DNA of 64,000 bases from RYN-230 sp963834705 (GCA_963834705.1 CAWICV010000002.1:372001-436000), one strand, 5' to 3'; shown: positions 44,076-52,882, counted from the stretch's first letter. A program made the numbers and translations. The notes: generated by a model not told the origin, from the letters alone.

Positions 44076-44125
44076 GATGATCAAACGTTTGGGGTCGCCA
44101 GAGTGGCACCAAACGTTTGATCATC
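44076..44125. repeat. Intergenic palindrome P3 (TGATCA type)
   Basis: A perfect 17-bp stem, GATGATCAAACGTTTGG (44076-44092) with its complement at 44109-44125. The right arm reads TGATCA-AACGT-TTGGTG on the minus strand, matching P1 and P2. It lies between the MFS gene and birA. Confidence 0.8.
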
Positions 44126-44146
44126 AACCTTCTGGCGGCTGGCAGG

Positions 44147-44956
44147 ATGGGTCGGGTGGGCGCGGAGACTGGGGTGGACCGGCGGCCGCTGGACGGGGCG
44201 GGACTGCGGCGACGGCTGGTCACGGCCGGTGGGCTGTGGCGGGATGTCCGGGTGGTGCCGCAAACCGGCTCCACCAACGCGGATTTGCTCGAGGCAGCCA
44301 GGGCCGGGGCGGAAGAGGGCCTGGTCCTGGTGGCGGAGGAGCAGACGGCCGGGCGGGGGCGGCTGGGCCGGTCCTGGTCGGCGCCGCCCAGCGCCGGGCT
44401 CATCTTCTCGGTGCTGCTCCGCCCGGCGGACGTGCCGTCCACCCGGCTCGGCTGGCTGCCGCTGCTCACCGGGGTGGGGGTGGCCAGTGCGGTGCGCGAT
44501 CAGGCCGGCCTGCCGGCCAGCCTCAAATGGCCCAACGACGTGCTGGCCGGGGAGCGGAAGCTGGCCGGGATCCTGGCCGAGGCGCACGGCGACGCGGTCG
44601 TGGTCGGGGTCGGGCTGAACGTCACGCTGAGCCGGGCCGAGCTACCCGGGCCGGCCGCGACCTCGCTGCTCATCGAGGACGCGGCCAGCACCGGCCGGGC
44701 CGCGCTGCTGGCCGCGATCCTGACCGGGCTGGCCCGCCGGTACCGGGCCTGGCGCACCGACCCGGACCGGCCTCAGCTGCGCGCGGACTACCGGCAATGG
44801 TGCGCGACGATCGGCCGCGAGGTCCGGGCCGAGCTGCCCGGCGGCGCGGTGCTCACCGGTACCGCGGCGGACGTGGACGACGCGGGCCGGCTCGTGCTGC
44901 GCACCCCCGGCGGGCTGGTCCCGGTGAGCGCCGGGGACGTGGTGCACGTCCGCTGA
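44147..44956 (+). CDS. birA: Biotin-[acetyl-CoA-carboxylase] ligase, monofunctional
   Basis: Attaches biotin to the carboxylase BCCP domain. The 269-residue product has PQTGSTNADLLEAA, the biotinyl-AMP loop TAGRGRLGRSW, and LKWPNDVLAGERKLAGIL with the catalytic lysine, then GVGLNV. No N-terminal helix-turn-helix is present, so it is not a BioR/BirA repressor. ATG at 44147 is my choice; a GTG at 44156 also fits. Its location near carboxylase genes matches the birA-accD5-accE5 cluster of mycobacteria. Confidence 0.93.
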   Translation: MGRVGAETGVDRRPLDGAGLRRRLVTAGGLWRDVRVVPQTGSTNADLLEAARAGAEEGLVLVAEEQTAGRGRLGRSWSAPPSAGLIFSVLLRPADVPSTRLGWLPLLTGVGVASAVRDQAGLPASLKWPNDVLAGERKLAGILAEAHGDAVVVGVGLNVTLSRAELPGPAATSLLIEDAASTGRAALLAAILTGLARRYRAWRTDPDRPQLRADYRQWCATIGREVRAELPGGAVLTGTAADVDDAGRLVLRTPGGLVPVSAGDVVHVR

Positions 44957-45013
44957 TTTCGGCACCCGTGTCGGGATGCTCAGGTGGCCCGGTTCCATGC
45001 CACCATGTGCGCT

Positions 45014-45517
45014 ATGCGCAAGGAGGATCTGCTCGCCCAAGGGGAGCAGCGGGTATGGCTGCTGCACCCGCACTGGAAGACCATCCTGCGCCCGATTCTG
45101 CTCCTCATCCTGGTGCTGGCCGCCTACGGCGCGCTGGTCTACTACCACGGGCACGTGCCGCCACCGGCCTTCCTCGGCTCCGGCGCCCTCGCGATCATCT
45201 TCGTGCTGGTCGGGGTGGCCATCCCGGTGCTGCGCTGGCAGACCACCACCTACGAGCTGACCACCCGCCGCCTGCGGCTGCGCCGCGGCATTCTGTCCCG
45301 GACCGGCCGCGACTTCCCACTGGCCCGGATCAGCGACGTCTCGTTCACGCATGGGCTGATCGACCGGCTGCTCGGCGCCGGCCAGCTCATCGTGGAGTCC
45401 GCGGGCGAGCACGGCCAGCTCGTGCTGACCGAGATCCCGCACGTGGAGATGGTCCAGGCCACCCTGTTCCAGCTAATCGAGGACGAGCAGCAGCGGCTGA
45501 CCCGGGACGAACCGTAG
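45014..45517 (+). CDS. PH domain-containing membrane protein (bPH_2/YdbT type)
   Basis: 167 residues. Two transmembrane segments (ILRPILLLILVLAAYGALVYY and LGSGALAIIFVLVGVAIPVL) around residues 24-78 are followed by a bPH_2 domain with YELTTRRLRLRRGILSRTGRDFPL and ISDVSFTHGLIDRLLGAGQL. Such proteins follow birA in many actinomycetes. Function unknown. ATG 45014 is preferred over the in-frame ATG 45005. Confidence 0.85.
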   Translation: MRKEDLLAQGEQRVWLLHPHWKTILRPILLLILVLAAYGALVYYHGHVPPPAFLGSGALAIIFVLVGVAIPVLRWQTTTYELTTRRLRLRRGILSRTGRDFPLARISDVSFTHGLIDRLLGAGQLIVESAGEHGQLVLTEIPHVEMVQATLFQLIEDEQQRLTRDEP

Positions 45518-45547
45518 GCCGCAGGCAGGCCCGCGCCCGGCGGGGGT

Positions 45548-45553
45548 TAGCCT
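45548..45553 (+). promoter_or_regulatory. Predicted leaderless -10 for the enoyl-CoA hydratase gene
   Basis: TAGCCT ends 6 nt before the ATG at 45560. Confidence 0.5.
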
Positions 45554-45559
45554 TCGCTC

Positions 45560-46348
45560 ATGGATGGGGTACAGGTACGCCGTCACGTGACCGGTCACGG
45601 CAAGGTGGCCGAAATCATCCTGGACAGACCTTCTGTATTGAACGCTCTCAACACGGTAATGCTGGTCCGGCTGGCCCAGGTGTGCGCGGAACTCAAGCCT
45701 GACGGCGACGTGCGCGCCGTGGTGCTGTCCGCCGCCGGGGACCGGGCCTTCTGCGTGGGGGCCGACCTCAAGGAACGCAACGCGATGGGCGACGCGCAGT
45801 TGCTGGCCCAGCGGGTGGTGTTCCGGACCGCGTTCGGCGAGCTGCTCGGGCTGCCCCAGCCGGTGGTCGCCGCGGTGCATGGGTTCGCCCTGGGCGGCGG
45901 CTGTGAGCTGGCCCTGAGCTGCGACATCATCGTGGCCGACGAGACCGCGGAGTTCGGCCTGCCGGAGACCACGGTGGGCCTGGTGCCGGGCTGCGGCGGC
46001 ACCCAGCTGTCGGTGCGCCGGCTGGGCGCGGGCCGGGCCGCCGAGCTGGTGCTGACCGGGCGCCGGGTCAAGGCGGCCGAGGCGGAACGGATCGGCCTGG
46101 CCGACCGGGTGGTGCCGGCCGGGGCGGCGGACAGCGCCGCGCTGGAGATCGCGGGCACGGTCGCGGCCAACTCGCCGGTTGCGGTGCGCGCGGCCAAGCG
46201 GGCGCTGCGGAACGGCTGGGCGGCCGGGCTGCCCGCGGCGCTGGACATCGAGGACGCGGCCTGGCGGACCGCGGCGCTGTCCGGGGACCGGCGCGAGGGC
46301 ATCGCGGCCTTCAACGAGAAGCGGGCCCCACGGTGGCCGGGAGAATAA
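45560..46348 (+). CDS. Enoyl-CoA hydratase/isomerase family protein
   Basis: 262-residue crotonase. Oxyanion-hole segments CVGADLKE and GFALGGGCELAL are present; the two catalytic glutamates are Glu116 and Glu136, 20 residues apart as in active hydratases (LPETTVGL). It opens a run with HMG-CoA lyase and a carboxyltransferase, so methylglutaconyl-CoA hydratase of leucine breakdown is a plausible role. ATG at 45560. Its TAA stop lies in an 18-bp tandem repeat. Confidence 0.9.
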   Translation: MDGVQVRRHVTGHGKVAEIILDRPSVLNALNTVMLVRLAQVCAELKPDGDVRAVVLSAAGDRAFCVGADLKERNAMGDAQLLAQRVVFRTAFGELLGLPQPVVAAVHGFALGGGCELALSCDIIVADETAEFGLPETTVGLVPGCGGTQLSVRRLGAGRAAELVLTGRRVKAAEAERIGLADRVVPAGAADSAALEIAGTVAANSPVAVRAAKRALRNGWAAGLPAALDIEDAAWRTAALSGDRREGIAAFNEKRAPRWPGE

Positions 46349-46381
46349 GGGTGGCGGGGAGAACAAGGGTGGCCGGGGAAG
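46332..46381 (+). repeat. 18-bp tandem repeat across the hydratase stop and lyase leader
   Basis: GGTGGCCGGGAGAATAAG (46332), GGTGGCGGGGAGAACAAG (46350) and a partial third unit at 46368. The first holds the hydratase TAA; in the second unit the same triplet is CAA. The repeats supply purine-rich GGGGAG and GGGGAAG runs before the lyase GTG. Confidence 0.85.
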
Positions 46382-46390
46382 TGAGCACAC

Positions 46391-47305
46391 GTGTCTGACC
46401 TGCCCGCGCGGATCTCGCTGCGCGAAGTGGGCCCACGGGACGGGCTGCAGAACGAGGACCCGGTGCCCACGGAGGCCAAGGTCGAGCTGATCAACACGCT
46501 GGCCCGGACCGGGGTCTCCCGGATCGAGGCGGTGTCCTACGTCAGGCCCGAGGCGATCCCGCAGATGGCCGACGCGGACCAGGTGTGGGACAGGATCACC
46601 CGGGCGCCCGCGGTGCGCTACTCGGCGCTGGCGCCCAACCTGCGCGGCGCCCGGCGCGCGCTGGACGCCGGGTTCACCGAGGTGGAAGTCGTGGTGTCGG
46701 CTTCGGACACGCACAACCGGCGGAACGTGAACCGGGGCACGGCCGAGTCGCTGGACGACATCGCGGTGATCATCGACGAGGCGCACCACCGGGGCGCGAC
46801 CGTCCAGGTTGTGGTGGCCACCGCGTGGGGCTGCCCGTATGAGGGCGACGTGCCGGCCGGCCGGGTGCTGGGCGTGGCCGGCCGGGCAGTGGCCGACGGG
46901 GCTGACTCGATCTCGTTCGGCGACACCACCGGGATGGCCACCCCGCGCCGGGTCACCGAGCTGGCCGGCGGCTTCCGCTCGCGGCACCCCGAGGTGCCGC
47001 TGAACCTGCACTTCCATAACACCCGGGGCACCGGGCTGGCCAACGTGCTGGCCGCGCTGGAGCTCGGCGTGGACGACTTCGACGCGTCCGTGGGCGGGCT
47101 GGGCGGCTGCCCGTACGCGCCCGGCGCATCCGGGAACATAGCCACCGAGGAACTGGTGCACATGGTGGAGGACATGGGCGTGGCCACCGGGGTAGACCTG
47201 GCCGCGATGATCGGCGCGGCGGAAGAGGCGGAACGCATCGTCGGGCGGCAGCTGCCGTCCCAGGTGCTGCGGGCCGGCCCGCGCACCCGGACGGTGGCCC
47301 CGTGA
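46391..47305 (+). CDS. Hydroxymethylglutaryl-CoA lyase
   Basis: Cleaves HMG-CoA to acetyl-CoA and acetoacetate, the last step of leucine catabolism. The 304-residue product has LREVGPRDGLQNE (Arg16, Asp17), the metal-binding HFHNTRGTGLAN, and the signature GGLGGCPYAPGASGN with catalytic Cys240. GTG start at 46391. Its TGA overlaps the GTG of the next gene (GTGA at 47302-47305). Confidence 0.93.
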   Translation: MSDLPARISLREVGPRDGLQNEDPVPTEAKVELINTLARTGVSRIEAVSYVRPEAIPQMADADQVWDRITRAPAVRYSALAPNLRGARRALDAGFTEVEVVVSASDTHNRRNVNRGTAESLDDIAVIIDEAHHRGATVQVVVATAWGCPYEGDVPAGRVLGVAGRAVADGADSISFGDTTGMATPRRVTELAGGFRSRHPEVPLNLHFHNTRGTGLANVLAALELGVDDFDASVGGLGGCPYAPGASGNIATEELVHMVEDMGVATGVDLAAMIGAAEEAERIVGRQLPSQVLRAGPRTRTVAP

Positions 47306-48894
47306 CGGCCCAGGATCAGGCGGCCCAGAACCAGCAGGCTCAGCCGGCGCCGGCCGAGCCAGCGCAGACCGCGCACCCTGAACTCGATGAGCTGCGCGCC
47401 TCCGTCGAGCGCGGCGGGGCGGCCAAGTATCACGCGGCGGCCGCGAAGGCGGGCAAGCTGTTCGCCCGGGACCGGATAGCCGCCCTGCTCGACGCGGGCT
47501 CATTCACCGAGGACGGGCGGTACGCCAACGTCGCCGCCGAGGGGCTGCCCGCGGATGGCGTGGTCACCGGCACCGGCCTGGTCAACGGGCGGCCGGTGGC
47601 GGTGATGGCCAACGACTCCACGGTCAAGGCGGGCTCGTGGGGGGCCCGCACGGTCGAGAAGATCATCCGGATCATCGAGAAGGCCTACGCGGCCGGGCTG
47701 CCGATGATCTACCTGGTGGACTCGGCGGGGGCGCGGATCACCGACCAGGTGGACATGTTCCCCGGCCGCCGCGGCGCGGGGAAGATCTTCCACACTCAGG
47801 TCCGTGCCTCCGGGTCGATCCCGCAGGTGTGCGCGCTGTTCGGGCCGTCCGCCGCGGGTGGCGCCTACATCCCGGCGTTCTGCGACTACGTGGCCATGGT
47901 CGAGGGCAACGCGTCCATGTACCTGGGCAGCCCGCGGATGGTCGAGATGGTGGTCCGGGAGCAGACCACGCTGGAGGAGATGGGGGGCGCCCGGATGCAC
48001 TGCACGGTGTCCGGCTGCGGCCATTACCTGGCCAAGGACGAGCCGGACGCGCTGGCCGCGGTGCGCCGCTACCTGTCCTACCTGCCGGGGAACTGGCAGC
48101 AGCCGCCGCCGGTGGCCACGGCCGCCCTGCCGGACGAGGGCGTGGACCTGGCCGCGCTGGTCCCGGTCAGCGAGCGGCAGGCGTTCGACATGCGCCGCTA
48201 CCTGCGCGGGCTGCTGGACGCCGGGTCGTTCTTCGAGATCCACGCGCTGTGGGCCCGCGAGCTGACCATCGGCTTCGGGCGGCTGGACGGCCAGGTGACC
48301 GGGGTGGTGGCGAACAACCCGATGTTCAAGGGCGGGGTGCTGTTCGTCGATTCGGCCGACAAGGCGGCCCGGTTCATCCAGCTGTGCGACGCGTTCAACG
48401 TGCCGCTGCTGTTCCTGGCCGACGTGCCCGGGTTCATGGTTGGCACGGCGGTGGAGAAGCAGGGCATCATCCGGCACGGGGCCAAGATGATCAGCGCGGT
48501 GGCCGAGGCCACCGTGCCGAAGATCTGCGTGGTGGTGCGCAAGGCGTACGGGGCCGGGCTGTACGCGATGGCCGGGCCGGGCTTCGAGCCGGACGCGACG
48601 CTGGCCCTGCCCACAGCCAAGATCGCGGTGATGGGGGCCGAGGCGGCGGTCAACGCGGTCTACTACAACAAGCTGGCCGCCATCGAAGACCCGGCCGAGC
48701 GGGAGCAGGAAACGGCCCGGCTCCGGGCCGGGTACGACGACGACATCGACGTGCTCCGGCTGGCCAGCGAGCTGGTGATCGACGACGTGGTGCAGCCCGC
48801 CGGGCTGCGCGGCGAGCTGATCCGGCGGTTCGCGGCGGCGGCGGGCAAAGACCGCACGTTCGCCCGCCGCCGCCACGGCGTCACCCCGGTCTGA
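47302..48894 (+). CDS. Acyl-CoA carboxylase carboxyltransferase subunit (methylcrotonyl-CoA carboxylase beta-like)
   Basis: 530-residue carboxyltransferase, distinct from the accD at 36781. VDSAGARITDQVDMFPGRRGAGKIF and GPSAAGGAYIPAFCDYVAMVEG are typical of MCC-beta and geranyl-CoA carboxylases, as is ADVPGFMVGTAVEKQGIIRHGAKM in the second half. No alpha chain is adjacent, so it may share the alpha chain encoded at 31912. Translationally coupled to the lyase by a GTGA overlap. A methylcrotonyl-CoA role fits the neighbours but is inferred. Confidence 0.88.
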   Translation: MTAQDQAAQNQQAQPAPAEPAQTAHPELDELRASVERGGAAKYHAAAAKAGKLFARDRIAALLDAGSFTEDGRYANVAAEGLPADGVVTGTGLVNGRPVAVMANDSTVKAGSWGARTVEKIIRIIEKAYAAGLPMIYLVDSAGARITDQVDMFPGRRGAGKIFHTQVRASGSIPQVCALFGPSAAGGAYIPAFCDYVAMVEGNASMYLGSPRMVEMVVREQTTLEEMGGARMHCTVSGCGHYLAKDEPDALAAVRRYLSYLPGNWQQPPPVATAALPDEGVDLAALVPVSERQAFDMRRYLRGLLDAGSFFEIHALWARELTIGFGRLDGQVTGVVANNPMFKGGVLFVDSADKAARFIQLCDAFNVPLLFLADVPGFMVGTAVEKQGIIRHGAKMISAVAEATVPKICVVVRKAYGAGLYAMAGPGFEPDATLALPTAKIAVMGAEAAVNAVYYNKLAAIEDPAEREQETARLRAGYDDDIDVLRLASELVIDDVVQPAGLRGELIRRFAAAAGKDRTFARRRHGVTPV

Positions 48895-48940
48895 CGGGCC
48901 AACCTGGCCGTGATGCTGGGGTAGCACTCTCCGTCGCGGC

Positions 48941-48946
48941 TACCAT
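48941..48946 (+). promoter_or_regulatory. Predicted leaderless -10 for the response regulator gene
   Basis: TACCAT ends 6 nt before the ATG at 48953. Confidence 0.5.
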
Positions 48947-48952
48947 CTGTGC

Positions 48953-49624
48953 ATGACCTGTGTCCTGCTCGCCGAAGACGACTCTTCAATCTCTGAGCCA
49001 CTGGCCCGGGCGCTGCGCCGCGAGGGGTACGACGTCAACGTCTCGGCAGATGGGCCGGGGACGCTGGAGGCCGCGCAGGCTGGCGGCATCGACCTGATCG
49101 TGCTGGATATCGGGCTGCCGCGGCTGGACGGGCTGGAGGTGTGCCGGCGGCTGCGGTCCGACGGGCAGACCGTGCCGGTGCTGATCCTCACCGCGCGCGC
49201 GGATGAGGTGGACACGGTGATCGGCCTGGACGCCGGCGCCGACGACTACGTGACCAAGCCGTTCCGGCTGGCCGAACTGCTGGCCCGGGTCCGTGCGCTG
49301 CTCCGCCGGGGCACCCCGGAGACGAGCGTGGTGCAGGGCGTGCGGGTGGACGCGGACGCCCGGCGGGCCTGGATCGGGGACACGGAACTCGAGCTCACCA
49401 CAAAAGAGTTTGACCTGCTGAGCGTGCTGGTGAGTGACGCGGGGAAGGTGGTCACCCGTGAACAGATCATGCGTGAGGTCTGGGATAGCAAGTGGTGGGG
49501 TTCCACCAAGACGCTGGACATGCACATCTCGTGGCTGCGCCGCAAGCTGGGCGACGACGCGCACAACCCGCGGTACATCACCACGGTGCGCGGCGTGGGC
49601 TTCCGCTTCGAGCGGGGTGACTGA
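48953..49624 (+). CDS. OmpR-family response regulator
   Basis: 223 residues. Receiver domain with acidic Asp9 and Asp10, phosphoacceptor Asp52 in VLDIGLPRLDG, and Lys102 in TKPF. The C-terminal winged helix has LTTKEFDLLSVLVSDAGKVVTREQI, TLDMHISWLRRKLGDD and TTVRGVGFRFE. It pairs with the sensor kinase 52 nt downstream. Signal unknown. Confidence 0.95.
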   Translation: MTCVLLAEDDSSISEPLARALRREGYDVNVSADGPGTLEAAQAGGIDLIVLDIGLPRLDGLEVCRRLRSDGQTVPVLILTARADEVDTVIGLDAGADDYVTKPFRLAELLARVRALLRRGTPETSVVQGVRVDADARRAWIGDTELELTTKEFDLLSVLVSDAGKVVTREQIMREVWDSKWWGSTKTLDMHISWLRRKLGDDAHNPRYITTVRGVGFRFERGD

Positions 49625-49676
49625 CCGCTTCCGGGTGCCCGCCAGGAACGTCCAGGCCATCCCGGGACCCTGAGCC

Positions 49677-50957
49677 ATGCGCCGCCGCCTGCTAGTCTCC
49701 ACCCTGGCGGTGGCGGTGACGGCTGTTCTGCTGCTGGGCATCCCACTCGCGTTCGTGCTCAGCCGGCTGCAGATCAGCGCAGCCCAGTCGCAGATCAAAC
49801 GGGACGCGACCACGGTGGCCAAGACGCTGCAGGACCGGGTCAACGCGGGCCTGCCGGCCGACGTGGCCGAGGCCGCGGCGGCAGCCAAGTCACTGCCCGA
49901 CCGGTACATCAGCATCCGGCAGGACGGGCTGCCCGAGTACAGCATCGGCGACCCGCCGGAGACGGGGTCGATCGTCAAGGTCGCGTCGACCCGGAACTTC
50001 CGGGTCACCGTGGGGGCCGACGAGTCGGTCGAGTACAGCCGGCTGACCGGGGCGCTGATCCTGATCGGCGGGCTCGCGCTGGCCGCGGTCGCGGTCGCGG
50101 TGGCGCTGGCCATGCTGCAGGCCCGGCGGCTGACCCGGCCGCTGGAGGAACTGGCCAGCGCGGCCGACCGGCTCGGCTTGGGTGACGCGCGCCCGCTGGG
50201 CCGCCGGTACGGCGTGCCCGAACTGGACCGGCTGGCCGAAGGGCTGGACGGCTCGGCCCGCCGGATCACCGACCTGCTGTCCGCGGAGCGGGACTTCGCG
50301 GCGGACGCCTCGCATCAGCTGCGCACCCCGCTGACCGCGCTGTCCATGCGGCTGGAGGAGATGATCGCCGCCGCCGGGGACTCCGAGGTGGTCCGCGAGG
50401 AGGGCGCGGCCGCGCTGGCCCAGACCGAGCGGCTGGCCGATGTGGTCAGCCAGCTGCTCGGCCGGACCCGGCGGGCCGCCCGCGGGGTGCCGTCCCTGAT
50501 CGCCATCGATGACGTGATCGCGCAGCAGGTCATCGAGTGGGATCCGGCGTTCCGCCGGGCTAACCGGAAGCTGGAGATAGCCGGGGAGAAGGGGCTGTCC
50601 GCCTATATCACCCCGGGGGCGCTGGGCCAGGTCATCGCCACCCTGCTGGACAACGCGCTGGTGCACGGGGCGGGCACGGTGACCATCCGCACCTCGCGCA
50701 CCCCCAAGTCGGTGGTGGTGGAAGTGCGCGACGAGGGCAAGGGCGTGCCGCACGAACTGGTGCCGCGCATCTTCGAGCGCAACGTCAGCGGCACGCCCGG
50801 CGGCACCGGCCTGGGCCTGGCCCTGGCCCGCGATGTGGCCACCGCGGACGGCGCCAACGTGGTGCTGGTCCGGCCGCGGCCGGCCGTGTTCGCGGTGTTC
50901 CTGCCCCGCGGCCTGCGCGGCGCCGAGGAACCCCCGGTCGTCTCCGGCCCAGCCTAG
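49677..50957 (+). CDS. Sensor histidine kinase
   Basis: 426 residues. Transmembrane helix 1 at about residues 8-28, an extracytoplasmic domain of about 90 residues, helix 2 around 122-145, then HAMP with RRLTRPLEELASAADRLG. The dimerisation domain has phosphoacceptor His213 in ASHQLRTPLTAL. The ATPase domain has the N box LLDNALVHG, DEGKGVP and GTGLGLALA. Partner of the regulator at 48953. Confidence 0.94.
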   Translation: MRRRLLVSTLAVAVTAVLLLGIPLAFVLSRLQISAAQSQIKRDATTVAKTLQDRVNAGLPADVAEAAAAAKSLPDRYISIRQDGLPEYSIGDPPETGSIVKVASTRNFRVTVGADESVEYSRLTGALILIGGLALAAVAVAVALAMLQARRLTRPLEELASAADRLGLGDARPLGRRYGVPELDRLAEGLDGSARRITDLLSAERDFAADASHQLRTPLTALSMRLEEMIAAAGDSEVVREEGAAALAQTERLADVVSQLLGRTRRAARGVPSLIAIDDVIAQQVIEWDPAFRRANRKLEIAGEKGLSAYITPGALGQVIATLLDNALVHGAGTVTIRTSRTPKSVVVEVRDEGKGVPHELVPRIFERNVSGTPGGTGLGLALARDVATADGANVVLVRPRPAVFAVFLPRGLRGAEEPPVVSGPA

Positions 50958-50993
50958 CCCGGGGGTTCGGCCGGCCGCTGGCTATGCCGGCTC

Positions 50994-51045
50994 GCCGTGA
51001 AGCGGCGATCGGGGGTCCGGGGGGTCGCCCCCCCGGGTCAGCACA
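50994..51045 (+). repeat. Dispersed GC-rich repeat, copy 3 (shortened)
   Basis: Shares the edges AGCGGCGA-CGGGGG-CCGGGGG and CCCCCCGGGTCAGCAC with the copy inside ppc but lacks about 30 central bases. It lies between the convergent kinase and permease genes. Confidence 0.65.
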
Positions 51046-51097
51046 GCCGGCCGGGACCGGCTGGGGTGCTCAGCAGTCCCGATCGCGCTCCGCGCGA

Positions 51098-51121
51098 GGG
51101 GCGGCGGCCAGCCGCCGCCCC
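51098..51121. terminator. Hairpin between convergent genes
   Basis: GGGGCGGCGGC (51098-51108) and GCCGCCGCCCC (51111-51121) form an 11-bp perfect stem with a minimal loop, between the ends of the sensor kinase and permease genes. Probably a bidirectional terminator. Confidence 0.65.
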
Positions 51122-51182
51122 GGACTCCGCCTTACCAGCGCAGACGGCCGGCCCAGGGTCCCTGAGCCGGCTGGTACTGGCG

Positions 51183-52640
51183 TTAAATTGCGTTGGCCGG
51201 CGCGGCCCGGTGACCACGGTCAGCTATGGCATGCCAGGTCAGGTAGATGACCGCGGTAATGAGGAAGCCGGCCTCGAAGGTGAGGTCACCAACCGACGGG
51301 ACGTGCGTGGGGATCACGCCCTTGTACTCGGTCTGGTTGGAGAACAGCACGATCGACACCACCACGCCGACCAGCATGGCCACCGGGCCGGCCCAGTTGC
51401 TGTAGCTCTTGTCGAACAGCAGCTTCTCCATCTGCCGGTAGTCCTGGCGGCGGCGCAGGAACTGGTCGCAGAACATCACGGCCAGCCACGGTGCGATCCA
51501 GTACGCGATGACCAGCAGGAAGTTGTTGTACTTGGTGCCCGCGTCGTGCAGTCCGGTCAGCGCGACGATGAAGCCGATCACGCCGAACACGCCGGCCACG
51601 ATGGCCCGGCGCAGGGCCAGCGGCAGCTTGATACCCATCGCGGTGAAGGACAGCGCGCCGGAGTAGATGTTCAGGACGTTGGCCGCGATCGCGCCCAGCG
51701 CGATGGCCAGCAGCGTGAGGTCGGCCAGGGCGGTGGGCAGGTGCCCGGTGAACGCGCCGGTGGGGTTGCTGTTGATGGCGTTGATGCCGGTCACCGTCGC
51801 GGACGCCGCACCGGCCGTCTCGAGCAGCACACACGACACGAAGACCCCGAGCCCGGCCCACAGGGCGACGGCCTTCTTGCTGGTATTCGGGGCGAAGTAA
51901 CGCGTGTAGTCAGCGGCGTACGGGTTCCAGCCGACCGCGTAGCCGAACGCGGCCCCCAGCGTGATCAGGAAGCCGCCGATCCCGCCGCCGTGCGACGGCG
52001 CGCCCGGGCTGGACTTGGTGAAGATCCAGATCGTGGCGACCAGGAAGACGAGGGCCAGCAGCGGGAACGCGTAGCGCTCGAACGCGTGCACCAGGTTGTG
52101 CCCGAAGAACGCGATCACGATCTGGATCAGCACGATGATCACCAGGCACAGCCACTTGGGCAGGTGGGTCAGCGTGTTCAGCGCGAACGTGCCGCTCACG
52201 CTGTTCACCGCGAACCAGCCGATGCCGGCGGTGATCGAGTTCAGCCCGGCGGGCAGGATGTTGCCCCAGTAGCCGAAGCCGAGCCGGGAGATCACCATCT
52301 GCGGCACGCCGTGCGACGGCCCCTCCTTCGACAGCAGGCCGTGGGTGACCGAGCCGAGGCCGGTGCCGATCACGATGGCCAGGAACGCCTGCCAGAAGTT
52401 CAGCCCGAAGAACGCCACCCCGATCACGCCGACGAACACGGTGGCGAACTCGAAGTTCGGCGAGGTCCAGGTCCAGAACAGCTGCAGCGGCTTGCCGTGC
52501 CGCTCGTTCAACGGGATGAACTCGGCGCCACCGGGCTCGACCGCCGCGACCTTGGTGCCGTATTCGCCTTCGCGGATCTCAACGCCGGGCGGTGGCTCGG
52601 CCTCGAGAAGTGGGCTCTGCTGTTGCTCAGGTGCCGACAT
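51183..52640 (-). CDS. NCS1 family nucleobase:cation symporter (purine-cytosine permease)
   Basis: 485 residues with about 12 hydrophobic segments. The N-terminal soluble part ends before FWTWTSPNFEFATVFVGVIG, followed by PSHGVPQMVISRLGFGYWGN, the NCS1 signature region; GYAVGWNPYAADYTRYFAPNTS is also typical. It likely imports a purine, cytosine or allantoin-like compound. ATG at 52640. It is divergent from purK, which suggests a link to purine supply, although no operator was identified. Confidence 0.9.
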   Translation of the reverse strand: MSAPEQQQSPLLEAEPPPGVEIREGEYGTKVAAVEPGGAEFIPLNERHGKPLQLFWTWTSPNFEFATVFVGVIGVAFFGLNFWQAFLAIVIGTGLGSVTHGLLSKEGPSHGVPQMVISRLGFGYWGNILPAGLNSITAGIGWFAVNSVSGTFALNTLTHLPKWLCLVIIVLIQIVIAFFGHNLVHAFERYAFPLLALVFLVATIWIFTKSSPGAPSHGGGIGGFLITLGAAFGYAVGWNPYAADYTRYFAPNTSKKAVALWAGLGVFVSCVLLETAGAASATVTGINAINSNPTGAFTGHLPTALADLTLLAIALGAIAANVLNIYSGALSFTAMGIKLPLALRRAIVAGVFGVIGFIVALTGLHDAGTKYNNFLLVIAYWIAPWLAVMFCDQFLRRRQDYRQMEKLLFDKSYSNWAGPVAMLVGVVVSIVLFSNQTEYKGVIPTHVPSVGDLTFEAGFLITAVIYLTWHAIADRGHRAAPANAI

Positions 52641-52869
52641 CGGCGTGCTCCTTCGGCCTTGTGCGTACGGCTTGTGCGTGTCGGTCGCCCGCCGACCGGG
52701 CCGACATCCCCCAGGTGGACGCGCTGATGATAAATCGGGTCATGATCGGAGTTGTTTCCGGTGCGTTAAATATCCCGTGGTCACGCCGTACTGACAAGCA
52801 CCGTTTTCGGATCGTGGCCTGCGGCGGCCCGCGAGTGGTGACGGGTGTGCGGGCGGGGGTGCTGCCTCG

Positions 52870-52875
52870 TAGGCT
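52870..52875 (+). promoter_or_regulatory. Predicted leaderless -10 for purK
   Basis: TAGGCT ends 7 nt before the GTG at 52883. Confidence 0.5.
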
Positions 52876-52882
52876 ACGGCGG

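Noticed and set aside
45473..47503. 676-codon minus-strand frame opposite the hydratase and HMG-CoA lyase
   Set aside because: Antisense to two strongly supported genes, with a low-complexity translation and no motif.
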